Shown here: piece by piece, positions 33,742 to 42,165 of the stretch | How the letters are laid out: every line of letters begins with the position of its first letter | Position numbering within the stretch: the stretch's first letter is position 1 | Notes under the pieces: model-generated | What the model saw: the letters and a program-made list of their open reading frames with translations, nothing else | Told to the model about the DNA's origin: nothing | Databases searched by the model: none | Origin: a virus | Direction: 5' to 3' (one strand) | DNA length: 64,000 nt | Virus record (IMG/VR): IMGVR_UViG_3300028909_000018 | Coordinates: 1 to 64,000 of that record | Position numbers and translations under genes: made by a program

Positions 33742-34959
33742 TTACCACGTACCGCCATCAAGATCAGCTAGGTCTGATGTCAGAAGAGCCTGAAGATATG
33801 TATTTGTGACATCTCCTGTTCCAAAAGATGATGTTGAATTTATGACGACATTAACAGTAGAATTACCAATAGTTATAGAATTTGATACCGAAATTATATT
33901 ATTAACTGATAAATTATTACTTATATTTACGGTATTTGTAGAATAATCGAATGAAAATGCATTCGTTGCGTTAAATGTATTTCCCTGATTAAATTGAATA
34001 TTGGTGTTGGTCCCAGCAGCCGAGATGGTTGTGGTTGTCCAAAAGGCACCATTACCATTAGAGGCGAGAGACTGCCCCGGTGTTCCCAAGGAACCATTGG
34101 CCATCACACCAAGCTGGCCGATATTTAGAACGGAGGTATTGACAAATTGAACAGGATCACCGATCATAATTGCTGGCGTGATGATCATCGTGGAATTAAT
34201 CTGGGTGTTTGTCACGCTGTTGCCGACCACCAGCAGGGTGTTGCCAGAAATATTATTCATAAAGTAGAAGGTAACGTTGGCGTAGGCGTTGGGCGTCGTG
34301 ATATTATGGTTGGCGGTGGCGTTATGTTGAATATAATTATTACTATTCAACGTCATGGTGTCAACGGAGGTAAGCTGAAGCTTCTTCTGACCTAGAACGT
34401 CATAGTTTCCACCTGTGTACTGACCAAATTCGGAGTTGACATTTTCATACTTGACGCCACCGATGAAGGTAACCTTGTCGCCCATGACATTATGATGTTG
34501 ATCACCATCATTAACATCTGACGTGACGCTGCCGGATGTCGAATGAATATGAGCACCCGTGCCATGCGTGTAATGGGTACCCTTGGTTACCTGTGTGGTG
34601 TCTCCACCAGCCGCTTGCCACTTATCCCCACCATGCTCGTTATGGTGGTCGGAAGTGACCTGAGAGACCGTGGAGCCTCCAACTTTATTATGGTGATTAA
34701 GATCGACGGTGGAAGTATGTCCCAGCTTGGAATAGTTGAAACTCTGACCCATCTTAAGGTGTTTGTGACCCGCGCTGTTGTCAACCTCTTCGAAGGTTCC
34801 TAGCTTATGCCCCATCGCCTGTGACTCATTATTAGGCGTCTCATCGACACGGTTCCATGATCCATCTCGAAACTGTTCGAATCTGACGTAGGGATAATCT
34901 CCCGGCAACATTAGGCTGGGTAGACGAACATTTGTGTTAGATGTTGTATTTGATACCAA
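33742..34959 (-). CDS. Spike-like structural protein with fibre C-terminus, TTG start
   Basis: 405 residues from TTG 34959, 8 nt after GAGG; a frame from 35070 would cross the late promoter at 34980. The N-terminus (LPGDYPYVRFEQFRDGSWN) and the following repeats of His/Gly/Thr (GGDTTQVTKGTHYTHGTGAH) resemble proteins that follow the hub in cyanophage-type T4 phages and recall a beta-helical puncturing needle. The last ~150 residues are fibre-like (NSTVNVVINSTS) and end DLDGGTW. Confidence 0.7.
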   Translation of the reverse strand: MVSNTTSNTNVRLPSLMLPGDYPYVRFEQFRDGSWNRVDETPNNESQAMGHKLGTFEEVDNSAGHKHLKMGQSFNYSKLGHTSTVDLNHHNKVGGSTVSQVTSDHHNEHGGDKWQAAGGDTTQVTKGTHYTHGTGAHIHSTSGSVTSDVNDGDQHHNVMGDKVTFIGGVKYENVNSEFGQYTGGNYDVLGQKKLQLTSVDTMTLNSNNYIQHNATANHNITTPNAYANVTFYFMNNISGNTLLVVGNSVTNTQINSTMIITPAIMIGDPVQFVNTSVLNIGQLGVMANGSLGTPGQSLASNGNGAFWTTTTISAAGTNTNIQFNQGNTFNATNAFSFDYSTNTVNISNNLSVNNIISVSNSITIGNSTVNVVINSTSSFGTGDVTNTYLQALLTSDLADLDGGTW

Positions 34960-34979
34960 AAAATCATTCCTCTTTTTTA

Positions 34980-34987
34980 TATTTATC
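34980..34987 (-). promoter_or_regulatory. Late-promoter-like motif GATAAATA
   Basis: Minus-strand GATAAATA 20 nt upstream of TTG 34959. It lies 2 nt from the TTGACG of a rightward promoter, forming a divergent late/early pair repeated in mirror image at 46160-46197. Confidence 0.55.
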
Positions 34988-34989
34988 GC

Positions 34990-35018
34990 TTGACGTGGCC
35001 TTCTTTTTCGTTTAGAAG
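34990..35018 (+). promoter_or_regulatory. Sigma70-type promoter
   Basis: TTGACG (34990-34995), 17-nt spacer, TAGAAG (35013-35018). It reads into the small plus-strand genes from 35042. Confidence 0.6.
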
Positions 35019-35041
35019 TGTCAGACACAAGGAGTTTTAAA

Positions 35042-35437
35042 ATGCCTGATCCAAAAATTCGATACACCAATCTGGTCTGTGTTTCCTACAAGGCCAACGC
35101 CTTAACGACCGAGTACCATTTCATGGGCCTCACCAAGGAAGAGGCCGACGCCAAGCTTCAGGAGTTTCTGAATAAGAAGTCTCCTGAGCCTGCTCCCGCC
35201 CCTGTGGTGGAGGCTCCCAAACCCATTCCCGTCGTCTTCCCCTCTTTCGCCCCGTCTGCGTCTCCCTCTCTCACCTTCTCCGACACCAAACATGATCAAC
35301 CCCTTTATGGCAACACCGGAAAGACGTGGATGATTTCTAAGGAGAAACATGAGCGTGTCAGAGTAGACGCCGACAAGGTGGAGAGCTATCTTGCTGCCGG
35401 ATATATCAAGGGTGGACCCCGCACTTCAATCGATTGA
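35042..35437 (+). CDS. Hypothetical protein with Pro-rich linker
   Basis: 131 residues from ATG 35042 after AAGGAGTTTTAAA. N-terminal ~45 residues form a small domain (RYTNLVCVSYKANALTTEYH), residues ~48-85 are a Pro/Ala/Ser linker, and the C-terminus is basic and charged (EKHERVRVDADKVESYLAAG). Two short domains with a flexible tether suggest an adaptor or DNA-interacting protein; unassigned. Confidence 0.6.
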   Translation: MPDPKIRYTNLVCVSYKANALTTEYHFMGLTKEEADAKLQEFLNKKSPEPAPAPVVEAPKPIPVVFPSFAPSASPSLTFSDTKHDQPLYGNTGKTWMISKEKHERVRVDADKVESYLAAGYIKGGPRTSID

Positions 35438-35451
35438 GAAGGAGATTTAAA

Positions 35452-35704
35452 ATGGAATATCGTGCTAGTTACATACGTGAGTTGATGCCGAAGAAGCCTT
35501 CCACCTTCGAACTGATGCAGGAGCAAATGGTCGTTGTGGCGAAAGGGTGGACATCGAGTTCTTCATTATGCAATGTATTTTTCCGAGGAAGAGGCTGTTT
35601 CTCTTCGGGAGAAATTTGAAAAACTTGGGTTCATCGTAAATGTAAATAAAAATGCATTTGGTGATGAATATGACAATTCTCACTTGATTTCTATTCATTG
35701 GTGA
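35452..35704 (+). pseudogene. Frameshifted small gene
   Basis: ATG 35452 (AAGGAGATTTAAA upstream) encodes MEYRASYIRELMPKKPSTF and onwards, protein-like to about residue 33. The same frame then loses protein character and stops at 35619. The +1 frame continues with HRVLHYAMYFSEEEAVSLREK and ends ISIHW at TGA 35704, just before the next ribosome site. Skipping one base near AAAGGGTGG (35542-35550) joins the halves. Either a real mutation, a sequencing indel at the GGG run, or a recoding site. Confidence 0.6.
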
Positions 35705-35717
35705 AAGGAATAATATC

Positions 35718-35999
35718 ATGGAAAAGCATCCTCTACAGGTGGCGCTGGAATCCTTGGCCGAGGAATATGACTTCAGGGTTCGGTCCTATTCAGGTCGTGG
35801 AATGTATGGGGCCGAATGCCTCGCCATCTTCGGTGAAGACATTAACCCGATGCAAATCGGCTTTCTCGTAGGCCGAGATTATAGTATGGATTTTCATCAT
35901 CTAGATGGTTGGAAAAAAGACACCATGGGTCATCATCGAGTTGTTTACTATTGGCCTCAGATCGATTATGTTGGAGGTTGGTTGAATGACGATGACTAA
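35718..35999 (+). CDS. Hypothetical protein
   Basis: 93 residues after AAAGGAATAATATC. Acidic, aromatic alpha/beta protein (LESLAEEYDFRVRSYSGRG, HHRVVYYWPQIDY). Member of the early-type plus-strand operon. No family recognised. Confidence 0.6.
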   Translation: MEKHPLQVALESLAEEYDFRVRSYSGRGMYGAECLAIFGEDINPMQIGFLVGRDYSMDFHHLDGWKKDTMGHHRVVYYWPQIDYVGGWLNDDD

Positions 36000-36064
36000 C
36001 CACCAAATTTGGTTTTCGATTGTTTTGTTTTGTCTTATCTTACACTTTTTGGGAGTATTTTAAA

Positions 36065-36379
36065 ATGGTAAATTATGAACGAAAGTATGTAGAAGTGATG
36101 CTTGCCGGATGGCTTGGTTTTCACATGAAGAGCCTAGACGAGGCCATCACATATCTACAAGGACTGAAGGCGCAATATGGTGACAACTGCACCATCAATG
36201 AGTATAATGATAGTTATGATAGTAAATATCTCGGTCTTTTTCAGGAGATTCCTGAGACCGACGCACAGATGAAAGTTCGTATCTCTCAGGAAGAGGATTT
36301 GGAAAAGCGCCGTTACAAGCAAGAGCGTCTTCAATATGAAGAACTGAAGAAGAAGTACGGAAAAATTTCTGCACTATAG
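36065..36379 (+). CDS. Hypothetical protein
   Basis: 104 residues from ATG 36065 (GGGAG upstream); an upstream TTG at 36020 lacks a ribosome site. Helix-rich, ending in a long basic/acidic coiled-coil-like tail (EEDLEKRRYKQERLQYEELK). Its end overlaps the convergent gene 4 by 6 nt. Function unknown. Confidence 0.6.
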   Translation: MVNYERKYVEVMLAGWLGFHMKSLDEAITYLQGLKAQYGDNCTINEYNDSYDSKYLGLFQEIPETDAQMKVRISQEEDLEKRRYKQERLQYEELKKKYGKISAL

Positions 36380-36814
36380 GCCTAGCTCATTCTCTGTTAT
36401 TATCTGAAATTCCCATTCACGAGATTTACAATATTCTCGTGCATATTTCCATTTTGCATCGTTGATGGCGTAGGTCAGAACATCGTTAATAAACCCTTTA
36501 GACATTCTTTTTCCCTTGACAGGTGGAAGAGTCTGTTTGAAGGGTTTTATTTCGACCATGATAGTTTTAATAACTCCGTTACGATCCCGAATCTTGATCA
36601 CGGCGTCAGGAAAGTATCGGTGCTTCTTGTTATCCTTGGGAGAGATGTAAGGAACTATAACTTCTTCCGACGACCACTCCAAGACATCAGGCCGGGAGTC
36701 GAACTGCATATAAAGTTTTAATTCCCATGAGGATCGGTAGACGATGTTTGAAGGATCACCTTTATATTTCTGTGGGTTCTTCGCCCTGAACATTCCTTGA
36801 TGATATCTGGGCAT
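36374..36814 (-). CDS. 4: gp4-like head completion protein
   Basis: 146 residues (T4 gp4: 150). Marks: NPQKYKGDPSNIVYRSSWELK, DVLEWSSEEVIVPYISPKDNKKHRYFPDA in parts, then a catalytic-looking MVEIKP, the nuclease-like D-ExK layout of the TnsA/gp4 family. gp4 (with gp2 and gp50) completes the filled head before the tail joins. Lies convergent to small early genes and divergent from gp48/54. Confidence 0.9.
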   Translation of the reverse strand: MPRYHQGMFRAKNPQKYKGDPSNIVYRSSWELKLYMQFDSRPDVLEWSSEEVIVPYISPKDNKKHRYFPDAVIKIRDRNGVIKTIMVEIKPFKQTLPPVKGKRMSKGFINDVLTYAINDAKWKYAREYCKSREWEFQIITENELGL

Positions 36815-36825
36815 TCATTCTTTCC

Positions 36826-36833
36826 AATAAATA
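36826..36833 (+). promoter_or_regulatory. Late-promoter-like motif AATAAATA (rightward)
   Basis: Plus-strand AATAAATA 30 nt upstream of the gp48/54 start. Together with the leftward motif at 36843-36850 it forms a face-to-face pair whose start points would nearly coincide. Confidence 0.5.
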
Positions 36834-36842
36834 TGTTTGTAA

Positions 36843-36850
36843 TATTTATC
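36843..36850 (-). promoter_or_regulatory. Late-promoter-like motif GATAAATA (leftward)
   Basis: Minus-strand GATAAATA 28 nt upstream of gene 4. It overlaps the region transcribed by the rightward late motif. Confidence 0.5.
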
Positions 36851-36863
36851 AGAAGGAACGAAC

Positions 36864-37880
36864 TTGGCCTTTATAACAAATATATTAAATGACCTTGAGA
36901 TTGCTGGTGTCATCACCGCTGCCGTTGGAACTGCGGCGCTGGTGGCGACAGCAGCAGAGGTATATAGTCTTTCGGGATCAACAAACGCAACAGATTATAC
37001 TAATTCTCAGACCACAGTATATCCTACTGATCTTTTAAGTTCATCATCGGCCAACAACGACTTCTGTATGAAGTTTGATTTTTATCAATATCAAAGACCG
37101 ACCATCTTCAGTAACGTTTTTACAAAACCGTTCGGAACAATCGTCCTTCCCATTCCCACGAACATCGTGGATCACCAGAGCATCGGTTATGTGGATTCAG
37201 ACCCAACAAATCCCGCCCTAGGCGCGGCGCTGGATGGCATGGTGGGCTCCTATAGGAATAATCAGGCCAACTGGATGGCGTCGGCCGTAGAGTCTCTTGG
37301 ACCAGCGTTATATGGCGCTGGAACGGCCGGGGCCGTTGGTGGGGCAACAAATATCTTGAATACTCTCGGAAAGACCGTTGGACTCGGTAATGCCGCCAAC
37401 AGAATCTTCCAGACATCCGGTCTCGCTGTCAACCCATATCTCACGGTTTTATTCACCGCCCCAACATTTAAAAGACATACTTTCATTTGGAAATTCATGC
37501 CTAATAATCTTCAGGAATCCAACACGATAAAATATATCATCAACAAATTTAAATATCATCAGCTTCCTGACACAAATCAGGCCACCGCAGGATCACTATT
37601 ACAATATCCCGATGTGGTTAGACCGACGATCATTCCCCAAGGATATGTCTACAGCTTTAAACATTGTGTGATTCAGGATTCCATCGCTAACTATGCCCCC
37701 GGCACGACGCCATCATTTGTCGGATCATCCAATGCGCCATCGGCTATTGAATTCACTATTCAGCTTCTTGAAATTGAGTATTTCCTTAAGCGTGATATGG
37801 TAAATACGACTGATCCAAATTTCTTGCCGCCTACAAGTGAAACGACAACAACAATAATTCCTCCATCGGCTAACGGTTAA
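36864..37880 (+). CDS. gp48/gp54-like baseplate tail-tube initiator
   Basis: 338 residues from TTG 36864 (AAGGA 6 nt upstream). C-terminal half carries the family block: LTVLFTAPTFKRHTFIWKFMP, ESNTIKYIINKFKYHQLP, YSFKHCVIQDSIANYAPG and EFTIQLLEIEYF. T4 gp48 (364) and gp54 (320) cap the baseplate hub and start tube polymerisation; only one such gene is seen here. Followed by gp53 and gp27. Confidence 0.85.
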   Translation: MAFITNILNDLEIAGVITAAVGTAALVATAAEVYSLSGSTNATDYTNSQTTVYPTDLLSSSSANNDFCMKFDFYQYQRPTIFSNVFTKPFGTIVLPIPTNIVDHQSIGYVDSDPTNPALGAALDGMVGSYRNNQANWMASAVESLGPALYGAGTAGAVGGATNILNTLGKTVGLGNAANRIFQTSGLAVNPYLTVLFTAPTFKRHTFIWKFMPNNLQESNTIKYIINKFKYHQLPDTNQATAGSLLQYPDVVRPTIIPQGYVYSFKHCVIQDSIANYAPGTTPSFVGSSNAPSAIEFTIQLLEIEYFLKRDMVNTTDPNFLPPTSETTTTIIPPSANG

Positions 37881-37887
37881 TCAAATC

Positions 37888-38778
37888 ATGGATACATATT
37901 TTTCAAAATTCCCTCTTACTTCATATAATGGGATGCCTGTGGTGGATATCACCAGACGCGCCGTCATATCCAATACTGACCTCCTGAATCCATTCTTTTA
38001 TTATCCTGTGACTATCAATAATAATGAAAGAACCGATCAGATATCCAGAAAATATTATCAAGACCCCTATCAGGAGTGGGTTTTGTTCTTGACGAACCAA
38101 ATCTATGATCCCTATGACCAGTGGTATATGAATAATGAAGAGTTTCAGGATTATATGTATCAGAAGTACACCAACATTCCTCTGACAACCCAGACCATCA
38201 TGTACTATACAAATAATTGGTTTTTAAACACCGACCGTGTGAGCGTGGCGTATTTTGATGCTCTCGACCCTTCGCTTATGAAATATTATCAGCCGAATCT
38301 TGACGGATTCGGATCGGTAACGAGCTACAGCAGGATTCAGGAAGATTGGACGATCAACACAAATCATTTGGTTTCTTTTAATTTCTCCAACACAATCCCA
38401 CAATTCATCAACAATGAAATCGTCGCCATCAATTATGGTGCCAATCTGGTGGGCTCAGGACAGGTTGCGGTATGCACAAATAATGTTCTGAATATTCAGC
38501 ACGTCTCGGGATATTATCTCCCCAACGGGGTCGTCAATGCCGCTGCCTTCTCGATTCTGGGAAGTCAGTCCAATGCCTTAATAACTATTCCAAACGCCAA
38601 CGCCGTGACCATCTTATCCTTCGACACCATTCCACCAGAAGAGGATGTGTTTTATAGTCCTGTCTACGTCTTCGATTATGAAACGAATATGAATGAAAGC
38701 AATAAGGTTTTGAACATTTTGGTCAGTGGATATGAGACCCAAGTTTCTGACGCCTTGCAGAAGGCTCTTAATTCATGA
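37888..38778 (+). CDS. 53: gp53-like baseplate wedge protein
   Basis: 296 residues (T4 gp53: 196). The gp53 core lies at ~25-100: FFYYPVTINNNERTDQISRKYY, then DPYQEWVLFLTNQIYDPYDQW, which is LysM-like. Extra C-terminal ~120 residues are beta-rich and not in T4. gp53 clamps neighbouring wedges into the hexagonal baseplate. Overlaps gp27 by ATGA. Confidence 0.85.
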   Translation: MDTYFSKFPLTSYNGMPVVDITRRAVISNTDLLNPFFYYPVTINNNERTDQISRKYYQDPYQEWVLFLTNQIYDPYDQWYMNNEEFQDYMYQKYTNIPLTTQTIMYYTNNWFLNTDRVSVAYFDALDPSLMKYYQPNLDGFGSVTSYSRIQEDWTINTNHLVSFNFSNTIPQFINNEIVAINYGANLVGSGQVAVCTNNVLNIQHVSGYYLPNGVVNAAAFSILGSQSNALITIPNANAVTILSFDTIPPEEDVFYSPVYVFDYETNMNESNKVLNILVSGYETQVSDALQKALNS

Positions 38779-39971
38779 TTCCCGGCTATAATCCCGGCGA
38801 CGTATTCATCACCGACCTAACGATGTCGTCACCCCGAGGGTCTTTAAACCTCGGATCGATGTTTGCCACCATGAAAGTTTTTGAAAGTATTTTCGTGCCT
38901 AATGTCATTGCCGAGATTACCGTCTTCGACGTTAACGACGCGCTGGGCAACATGAACATCATCGGAGACGAGACCGTGACGACCACCTTCGGGGCTCCCG
39001 GAGGCACCATGGCGTCATATACATTCGCCCTTGATCAGATCACCAACATACATGGCGAGGGCTCCACAAAGTCAAAAATCTACACCCTGCATGGCGTTGG
39101 CGAAGAGACGATGTATGCCAAGACGAACTTCGTTCAAAAGAATTATCAGACCGATATCGCTTCCATCGTTTCTGATATTCATAGGACATTTTTAATGAGT
39201 GGTAAGTCTCTCTCGACAGAATCAACGAGCGGCACCCAGAATATCATGATCCCGAACTACGATCCCTTTAAGGCTATTGACATGGTGAGACGCCGCGCGG
39301 TGTCGGCATCAAATCCATCATCAACATTTCTTTATTTTGAAAATGCTCTGGGGATGTATTTTAAAACGATGGAAGGAATGCTTCAACAGGGGCCGATAAA
39401 GACCTTCTTACATCAGGATACTGTAGGTAATTCTCTCTATATCGACACCAGCACCAACATCATCGCACTTGATGTTCCACAGATTGCTTCCTCGACCGAA
39501 AGAATCTCGATGGGTGGACTGATGCAGCGGATATCGACCTATAATATCAGAACACGAAGTTATCAATATAAGGATGTCGCGCCACCGACCAGCGGCTTCA
39601 ATTCATCGGCCTTCACGGCGAAGTATGGCAACAAGTATGGATCAACTTCAATGATCCCTGTTGACACCGCAAGCCGTCCCTTCACCGGGATCGATACGAT
39701 GACGCCTAATCAGCTTGGTTATATTTCAAATCTTATGCAGACGCAAGTGAAGATCAAGGTTAATGGTGACGCGCTGGTCAAGGCCGGGGATGTCATCCAA
39801 TTAAAAATTCCCGAAATGATTAATATCACGTCACCACAACCCCTCGACCCACAGATTGCGGGTAACTATCTGGTCACAAGGATGTGTCGGAATATCGGCC
39901 CTTCCCAACAGCATCCAAGATATACAGATTCCATTGAGTGTATTAAGGGTGATCTGAACGGCGCATCTTAG
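38775..39971 (+). CDS. 27: gp27-like baseplate hub protein
   Basis: 398 residues (T4 gp27: 391). Start GYNPGDVFITDLTMSSP, then FESIFVPNVIAEITVFD and a late QVKIKVNGDALVKAGDVIQL segment, the tandem beta-barrel hub pattern of cyanophage-type gp27. It forms the trimeric ring that holds the gp5-type spike. Directly follows gp53. Confidence 0.8.
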   Translation: MIPGYNPGDVFITDLTMSSPRGSLNLGSMFATMKVFESIFVPNVIAEITVFDVNDALGNMNIIGDETVTTTFGAPGGTMASYTFALDQITNIHGEGSTKSKIYTLHGVGEETMYAKTNFVQKNYQTDIASIVSDIHRTFLMSGKSLSTESTSGTQNIMIPNYDPFKAIDMVRRRAVSASNPSSTFLYFENALGMYFKTMEGMLQQGPIKTFLHQDTVGNSLYIDTSTNIIALDVPQIASSTERISMGGLMQRISTYNIRTRSYQYKDVAPPTSGFNSSAFTAKYGNKYGSTSMIPVDTASRPFTGIDTMTPNQLGYISNLMQTQVKIKVNGDALVKAGDVIQLKIPEMINITSPQPLDPQIAGNYLVTRMCRNIGPSQQHPRYTDSIECIKGDLNGAS

Positions 39972-39973
39972 GC

Positions 39974-40153
39974 TCACTCACAATATGTGTTTGCCGCCAT
40001 ATGCTCACCCTCGATCCTTATGATATAGATCGTGAGCCCTTTGCTGATATCCATAAATTTCTGTCTGGCCTCACGAATATCCGAAGCATAGATGGTTTCA
40101 TATCCTGAAATTCCATACTTCGGATTTTCGTAGTGTATCACAAATTCCTTCAC
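39974..40153 (-). CDS. Small hypothetical protein, 59 residues
   Basis: GTG start at 40153 overlapping the upstream stop (GTGA). Reads MKEFVIHYENPKYGISGYET, then ASDIREARQKFMDIS, ending TYCE. Short beta-hairpin plus helix, similar in layout to the 59-residue protein at 15256-15435. Convergent with gp27 with a 2-nt gap. Coupled to the DUF2786 gene. Confidence 0.6.
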   Translation of the reverse strand: MKEFVIHYENPKYGISGYETIYASDIREARQKFMDISKGLTIYIIRIEGEHMAANTYCE

Positions 40154-40917
40154 TTGAGAAGGAATTTGTTGGCACCGGGAAGGTTGCCAGTGGAGCGTGA
40201 TCCGCCACCCAACTGGTTATCGAGGGAGATGGTGTTGGCTGCGTTATGACCGGCCATGGAAGCCGAATTGAGGGAAGTGGCGCGTTGCTTACGCTTCTTC
40301 ATGAATTCTGTATCAGACAGGAATTCCTCGACCAGCGCCAATTCGGTGGAATACAACGCGGGAAGGTTGGACTTCTCACCAGCCGGGGTAACCGGGGCCT
40401 TCACCGCCTCGATCTTGTCGTAAACGCGACGGGTCAGACGCAGACCACAACCCATTTCGAAGTGATAACGCTGCGTGGCCTCCGACGAGAACTTGCGGGA
40501 AAGACGAACTACAGTCTTTTCGAGATATTCGAACATCGAAATTGCGATGGCCCGATTATGTTCCTTACCTACGAAGACGAACTTGGCGACGCGCTTCAGG
40601 TTGCCGGTCTTGCCATATTCGGTGCTGGTGCTGATATAGCCCTTGCAGAAGAACAGCTTGGCGACGACACCCATGAGGGTCTGACGCCACTTGATATGAC
40701 CATAGGAAGTCTCGTAAATGGTCTTGTCCATGGTGGCCATGTCGGCCTCTTGGGCTTCCTCGGTGACCATCGACATATCGAGGTTATGGGCGGCGAGAAG
40801 CAACTGAGCCTTGTTCATGAAGGCCATCGCCTCTTCCTCGGTGACCGAGGCGTCTTTCGACATGGCGAGAAGCTTCTTGATTTTTTCGATCATGGAGGCG
40901 TTGGAAGAAGCTGACAT
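40150..40917 (-). CDS. DUF2786-domain protein
   Basis: 255 residues. Residues ~9-50 (MIEKIKKLLAMSKDASVTEEEA followed by AFMNKAQLLLAAHNLDMS) are the DUF2786 signature; the remainder (FFCKGYIS, FVGKEHNRAIAISMFEYLEKTV) matches the usual companion region. Many phages and plasmids carry such proteins; biochemical role unknown. Transcribed from the strong promoter 40949-40977 next to an unusual set of inverted repeats. Confidence 0.85.
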   Translation of the reverse strand: MSASSNASMIEKIKKLLAMSKDASVTEEEAMAFMNKAQLLLAAHNLDMSMVTEEAQEADMATMDKTIYETSYGHIKWRQTLMGVVAKLFFCKGYISTSTEYGKTGNLKRVAKFVFVGKEHNRAIAISMFEYLEKTVVRLSRKFSSEATQRYHFEMGCGLRLTRRVYDKIEAVKAPVTPAGEKSNLPALYSTELALVEEFLSDTEFMKKRKQRATSLNSASMAGHNAANTISLDNQLGGGSRSTGNLPGANKFLLK

Positions 40918-40948
40918 TTAAAATCTCCTATCATTGATTCGATGACCC

Positions 40949-40977
40949 TTTATAGGCGATTTTTAAAAACTTGTCAA
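40949..40977 (-). promoter_or_regulatory. Sigma70-type promoter
   Basis: Minus strand: TTGACA (40977-40972), 17-nt spacer, TATAAA (40954-40949), AGGAG and ATG following. Near consensus, for the DUF2786 operon. Confidence 0.8.
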
Positions 40978-40980
40978 ATG

Positions 40981-41061
40981 AATTCGAACGAATTTGTCCG
41001 AAGAATGTAACATTTTTAGGACAAATTCATCTTTGTCAGAAAAACGTATACATTCTTCGGA
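40981..41061. repeat. Interleaved inverted repeats next to promoter
   Basis: Three inverted repeats in 81 bp: AATTCG-AA-CGAATT (40981-40994); GAATTTGTCC (40990-40999) with GGACAAATTC (41019-41028); TCCGAAGAATGTA (40997-41009) with TACATTCTTCGGA (41049-41061). The last two interleave (a-b-a'-b'), so as RNA they could form a pseudoknot, as DNA they could be operator sites. No gene in this gap. Confidence 0.7.
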
Positions 41062-41070
41062 CTTATTTTT

Positions 41071-42165
41071 TTAATGAATCTCTAAGTCATTGACAACAGT
41101 GAGTTTTCCGTCTCGTAGAAGTGTCAGGCTCACCTTGTCGCCAACATTATGCATCGCGACTTCCTTGATAAGAGCGGCAGGAGTAGAAATGTTGACCGTA
41201 TCAATTTTCAAAATGATATCACCAGCCTTCAGCTTATCGTTATGGTTAAGAATCTGATCATCATCCATGATCCCCTGAAGCCTGATGCCCTTATAGAAGG
41301 TATCACCGGCCACAAGCGACAACATCTCTGTATTTTCGATGATGACAAGGCCGATATGCTTCTGTTGGAATCTTCCCGTCTTGATAATCTCGGTCACCAC
41401 CACCTTGGCATACTTAGAAGGGATGGCGAATCCAAGACCGGCAGAAGTATGTGATGGTGAATATATGGCCTGATTAATCCCGATGACTTCACCATTCATA
41501 TTGAAAAGAGGGCCACCAGAATTGCCGGGATTGATAGGCGTATCAGTCTGAAGTGAATCATCGAAAGGCGAATCCAGACCTTCGGAGTTTTCACGATCAA
41601 CAGCCGAAATGACACCAGCCGTCAGGGTATGATTAATTCCATAGGGACTTCCCACGGCAAAAACTTGTTGACCAACCTTCATCTTCTCACTATCACCAAA
41701 GGCGACGGTAGGAAATTCACGATCAGTTTCGCTCTTGACAATCTTTAGAACGGCGATATCAGTTGCTCTATCCGATCCTACTACTTCCACGTCACGTTCC
41801 GATCCATCCTCAAGGACGATGGTTATGTTTCTATTACCAGAACCCTGAATGACGTGATTGTTGGTGATGATCAGCCCATCGGTGCTGATAATGAAGCCAG
41901 AACCGATTGCACCACCAGTCTTGTGCGGTGAAAAAGGAAGAAGAACATCCTTTTCTTTATGTTTCTTTATAATGATTTCATTGACAATATGATCCAGATC
42001 AGACATCTGTGTCCACAGAATAGGAATATCCAACTGTGGTGCATGGATGGTGACGACAGCGGGAGACACCCGTTGATATACGTCGCTTATTTCTTCTCCA
42101 AAAGCCGCCCCATAGGCGAATAGAAGAGCTACGGCGGTGACGATAAAGACGATAAGATACTTCAC
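41071..42165 (-). CDS. HtrA/DegP-like secreted serine protease with PDZ domain
   Basis: 364 residues. Signal peptide at 1-23 (MKYLIVFIVTAVALLFAYGA, cleavage near AFG-EE). Trypsin-like S1C domain with full triad: His104 in TNNHVI, Asp136 in ATDIAVL, Ser216 in PGNSGGPL. A single PDZ-like domain occupies ~275-360 (DKLKAGDIILKIDTVNI). HtrA proteases degrade or refold damaged envelope proteins in the periplasm. Two-gene operon with the secreted protein at 42162-42518 (ATGA overlap). Host-type protease in a phage is unusual; acquisition from a bacterium is likely. Confidence 0.9.
   Translation of the reverse strand: MKYLIVFIVTAVALLFAYGAAFGEEISDVYQRVSPAVVTIHAPQLDIPILWTQMSDLDHIVNEIIIKKHKEKDVLLPFSPHKTGGAIGSGFIISTDGLIITNNHVIQGSGNRNITIVLEDGSERDVEVVGSDRATDIAVLKIVKSETDREFPTVAFGDSEKMKVGQQVFAVGSPYGINHTLTAGVISAVDRENSEGLDSPFDDSLQTDTPINPGNSGGPLFNMNGEVIGINQAIYSPSHTSAGLGFAIPSKYAKVVVTEIIKTGRFQQKHIGLVIIENTEMLSLVAGDTFYKGIRLQGIMDDDQILNHNDKLKAGDIILKIDTVNISTPAALIKEVAMHNVGDKVSLTLLRDGKLTVVNDLEIH

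Noticed and set aside
36001-36014. ACCAAATTTGGT palindrome as a terminator
   Set aside because: No loop and no clear T-run after it; too weak to call.
40246-40914. Long plus-strand ORF of 222 codons
   Set aside because: It is antisense to the DUF2786 gene, which has a recognised domain, promoter and ribosome site; the antisense product has no domain and no start signals.
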